From positions 6,624,001 to 6,688,000 of the forward strand of contig JAYKKT010000064.1 in the NCBI GenBank assembly GCA_036023115.1: a stretch of 64,000 nucleotides of DNA. The letters run 5' to 3'. Made by a program: the position numbers and the translations under genes. Shown piece by piece: positions 60,909-64,000 of this stretch. Under the pieces are notes generated by a model. It saw nothing but the letters and a program-made list of their open reading frames with translations, made no database searches and was not told the DNA's origin. The first letter of the stretch is position 1. The number at the start of each line of letters is the position of its first letter. The stretch is from Brasenia schreberi (lineage: Eukaryota > Streptophyta > Magnoliopsida > Nymphaeales > Cabombaceae).

Positions 60909-61625
60909 TATCTCAAACCCATATTTCTTACATGTTTTGAGAAGAGTTCCATTGTTATGCTTTTTGTTAAGGGGACTACCAATATGTCTTTCATTGGCAT
61001 GTATAAGATAGATATTTCCTTTCTCATAACCATATCATGAACATAGTGGTATTTTACCATTATATGCTTGCTTTTCGAGCAATCTGCTCCACTCTTAATA
61101 AGAGTAATTGCTGTGTTGTTATCACAATAGATAACCACTGGTTCATCTGTTATCTCCATCTTCAAATCTCATACGAAGCGGCTTATCCAGACAACACTTG
61201 TTGCAGCCATACAGCAAGCAACATACTCAGCTTCTTGTGTATGCAATGCTATACAACCCTGTTTCTTGCATGCCCAAGAAACACCACCACCTCTAAATAA
61301 GAATATTTGTCCCGAGGTTGATTTGCTGTCATCTTTGCTCTCAGCAAAGTCAGCATCTGAGTATCCTACCACTTTTAGTTCATCTGTTTGAAAACACAGT
61401 ATCAAGTCCTTTGTTCCTTTCAGATATCTTAGAATCCTTTTTACAACTACCCAATGCTACCAAGTAGGATTACTTTGATATTTACTGACAAGACCAACAA
61501 CGAAGCTGATATTAAGCCTTGTACACAATATAGCATACATCAAGCTGCCAACAGCTTGTGCATAAGGAATATTAGGCTTATCGTCTCCTTCACCGGGACA
61601 ATCATCCTTACTCAATTTAATCCCT
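60902..61625 (-). pseudogene. Copia pol C-terminus (RT end and RNase H)
   Basis: Two open stretches, 61405-61169 and 61165-60902, separated by a single stop, carry the RNase H motifs SDADFAESKDD, EAEYVACCMAATSVVW and YCDNNTAITLIKS. Upstream 61625-61406 reads YAQAVGSLMYAILCTRLNIS and RILRYLKGTKDLI, with one stop. Relatively well preserved. Confidence 0.9.
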
Positions 61626-61989
61626 TATAAAATGGCGGCCCCCGATTTTTCAGTAAATTTTATAAACAGTCAAAGGGTAAAACTGTCTTTTTATTATAGC
61701 AACTGCGTAATATCCGAAAACATACAGGAAAAATTTTGTCTTTTTGCCACAAACCCCGAGGCGATTTTAGAAAATCGTGAGCGGTTTTAGAAAACTGCTG
61801 GTTTTTCTGTCACAGTTTTTCGAAATCGTTGATTTCGAATTTTTTTTAATACAAAAACGCTTTAACAGCGTTTTACACAGAGAGAGACTCTCTAGAAGGT
61901 TGAGAGAGAGAGAGGGAGGGGGCCGGAGAGAGGGGGCTAGAGGGGATTCTCTGGCTGATCGTCGGCTGTCGGCGGGTTCCTAGCTTCTT

Positions 61990-62320
61990 TTCTTATCAGC
62001 CTGCCTTTGCTTCGGCTCTTATCGGCCTGCCTTTGCCTCCGGGCTTTTTTCGGCCTGTCTTTTCCTTTTGGCTTTTGCCGGCCTGCCTTTGCATGTGGGT
62101 TTTTGCTGGCCTGCTTTTGCCTTCGGGGTTTTGCCGGCTTGTCTTTACTTTCGGGTTTTTATCGGCCTATCTCTGCCTTCGGGCTTTTGTCGTCCTACCT
62201 CTGGGTTTTGCCTTCAACTTTTGCTGGCCTGTCTTTGGGTTTTGCCTTCGGCTTTTTGGCCGTGCCGGCCTGTATCTGGGTTTTGCCTTCGGCTTTTGTC
62301 GGCCTACCTCTGGCCTTGTG
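61990..62320. repeat. 28- to 34-bp minisatellite in the copia leader
   Basis: Units such as CGGCCTGCCTTTGCCTTCGGG followed by a TTTTG stretch recur about ten times. The first six are 28 bp and later ones 34 bp or longer. Long open frames on both strands here are a by-product of the repeat. Confidence 0.88.
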
Positions 62321-62427
62321 ACTTCTCTACCTCTGCTGACTGTCGCCTTCTCTCTTTCATTTTTTTTCGTTTCGTCTCTCTTTTTTTTTTTTTTGCTAAC
62401 TCTCTCACTCTTCTTTGCAGTGAACGA

Positions 62428-62440
62428 GGCTCTGATACCA
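62428..62440 (-). other. Primer-binding site, initiator-Met tRNA type
   Basis: Minus strand TGGTATCAGAGCC, complementary to the 3' end of plant initiator-methionine tRNA, four bases inside the LTR end. Confidence 0.85.
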
Positions 62441-62444
62441 CTGA

Positions 62445-62814
62445 TGAATGAGCCGTGTACCTGATTCTCCTTCATTTTGCAGGGAACCGATGATGGCCTC
62501 TCTGATTTGCAGCCCTCTGAAGATACAACGGAATAGTATGCGGGTGAGGACACGAGGTTCCAACACAGGAGCTCGCACAGACGAATACTCCTTTTGTGTA
62601 TGTTTTTCACTATATTTCACTGTATTTTTGTTCTGTATGTGTCTACCTTTTATAGACAGGCGCTCCTCCTTCGTCGTGCTTATCCGCCTATGACTTCCCT
62701 CGTCTAGAAACTGTAACGGATCGTCCGTTACCAAATCTGGGTCTATCCTCAGGTAATGGAATGAATGGTTAGTCCAGTTATTACCTGAGCCGAGAATGAC
62801 CACATATTGTAACA
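62445..62814 (-). repeat. 5' LTR of the deleted copia element
   Basis: Minus-strand start TGTTACAATATGTGGTCATTC and end CGGCTCATTCA, followed by the primer-binding site. 370 bp. Confidence 0.88.
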
Positions 62815-62821
62815 TACCTTA

Positions 62822-63475
62822 GGGTACGGTGGGCAATGAGTAACGTATTCAAACGCCATTGAAGAGTGCTCCAAGCTCTAACAAATAACACACACATATT
62901 TTCACACAGAATGGTTGTATTCTCTGTGAGCCTGTGGCTTTTGGCATCAATCCAAGACAGAGGGAATGGTGAAAGATTTTTGGAAAGAGAGCTCCAATGG
63001 AAACCATTTTATCAGGGTATCCGAATCGAGATCAGTTGGGCTTATCGACGATTCAGACTTGAAACCGAATGAAGAGTATCATCAGCGGAAAATCGAGTCA
63101 ACACGTCTCCGTAACTTCTCCGTCCTTATTGGTTGACCCTGACGGAGCCTATTTGGTCCATTGCCAACCCAGATCTGACCCGATACAGCAGGCCCATATT
63201 TCATCTTTCCAAGTTCCACCTGGACCCGACCGAGGAGATCTCTCTCTCCAAGCTCGTGGTCCGTGATTAATCCCTAGAGTTATGCTCGTTATTCGCCATT
63301 TATTGGTGCGGCATAATTAATGAGATGGAGAAAACTGGCACGGGAAGAGCTTTACCCCTATAGTGGGCCAACCCAAATCACCGTCTTTCATAGGATGCTT
63401 GATTACGAGACCTCCCGCATAAACAAAAGGGTGCTTTGGAATGTACTAAAAAAACGTCATGCAACCTCACTCTTA
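62822..63475. other. No gene recognised
   Basis: Mixed composition with short open frames on both strands and no recognisable domain. Confidence 0.45.

Positions 63476-64000
<525 letters not shown>

Larger units (their letters stand above)
60366..62814 (-). mobile_element. Internally deleted Ty1/copia element with both LTRs
   Basis: LTRs at 60366-60690 (3', minus sense) and 62445-62814 (5'). The primer-binding site TGGTATCAGAGCC lies directly inside the 5' LTR at 62440-62428. Flanks share TACCTTA at 60359-60365 and 62815-62821. The internal part retains only the 5' leader with a 28-bp minisatellite (61990-62320) and the pol C-terminus (61625-60902): RT end NIPYAQAVGSLMYA, RNase H GYSDADFAESKDDSKSTSG, and VIYCDNNTAI with HIMVKYHYV. 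Gag, protease, integrase and most of RT are missing. It cannot move by itself. Confidence 0.9.

Noticed and set aside
62007..62610. Long open frames on both strands (104 to 147 residues) rich in Phe/Leu/Cys or Lys/Pro/Arg
   Set aside because: They come from reading through a 28-34-bp minisatellite in the copia leader and LTR; both strands are open for the same reason.

Overview
The window is nuclear DNA of a flowering plant. The genes have short exons and long introns with GT/AG junctions. Several belong to plant-only or plant-typical families (DCL, DUF1685, COR27/28, core alpha-1,3-fucosyltransferase, chloroplast FKBP17). The rest is mostly retrotransposon debris and (TA)n, (GA)n and (TG)n microsatellites. 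The base composition and the RTE-type LINEs fit a non-grass angiosperm; I cannot name the species.

Layout. 1-600: two LINE fragments. 1334-5267 (-): DCL-family gene whose second exon carries an out-of-frame deletion; its 3-kb first intron holds two LINE tails, a SINE and a 70-bp tandem duplication. 7733-9594 (+): intact two-exon DUF1685 gene. 9600-15200: SINEs, degenerate repeats and AT-rich DNA. 15384-16280: likely COR27-type promoter with evening elements, a CCA1-binding site, an ABRE and a G-box. 16405-22006 (+): intact five-exon COR27/COR28-like gene whose third intron contains two LINEs in opposite orientation. 22845-29630: a LINE, a possible hAT remnant, an orphan RNase H domain and an orphan exon resembling the XPA C-terminal domain. 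30115-43455 (+): intact seven-exon alpha-1,3-fucosyltransferase gene. Its 7.3-kb third intron contains a complete but dead Ty1/copia element (33940-39794, 5-bp target duplication), itself interrupted by a LINE and a 240-bp retroposon. 45400-49300: Ty3/gypsy gag-protease remnant. 49328-55760: LINE pieces and one unassigned gene-like exon. 56166-58507 (-): FKBP17 pseudogene with a nonsense codon and a frameshift. 59733-60259 (-): decayed gene with an H1-like domain and four AT-hooks. 60366-62814 (-): internally deleted copia element with both LTRs. 62815-64000: nothing recognised except large (CA)n(TA)n microsatellites.

The genes have unrelated roles (plastid rRNA maturation, cold/clock/light output, N-glycan fucosylation in the Golgi, plastid protein folding) and form no pathway or operon. 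The coherent story is retroelement activity: several LINE/SINE copies and one copia keep readable target-site duplications. Three genes (DUF1685, COR27-like, fucosyltransferase) stay open while three others (DCL, FKBP17, AT-hook) are broken. I found no convincing undescribed system. The best leads are the compact promoter cluster of the COR27-like gene, a short retroposon that shares the LINE 3' tail, and inverted LINEs in the COR27-like intron.
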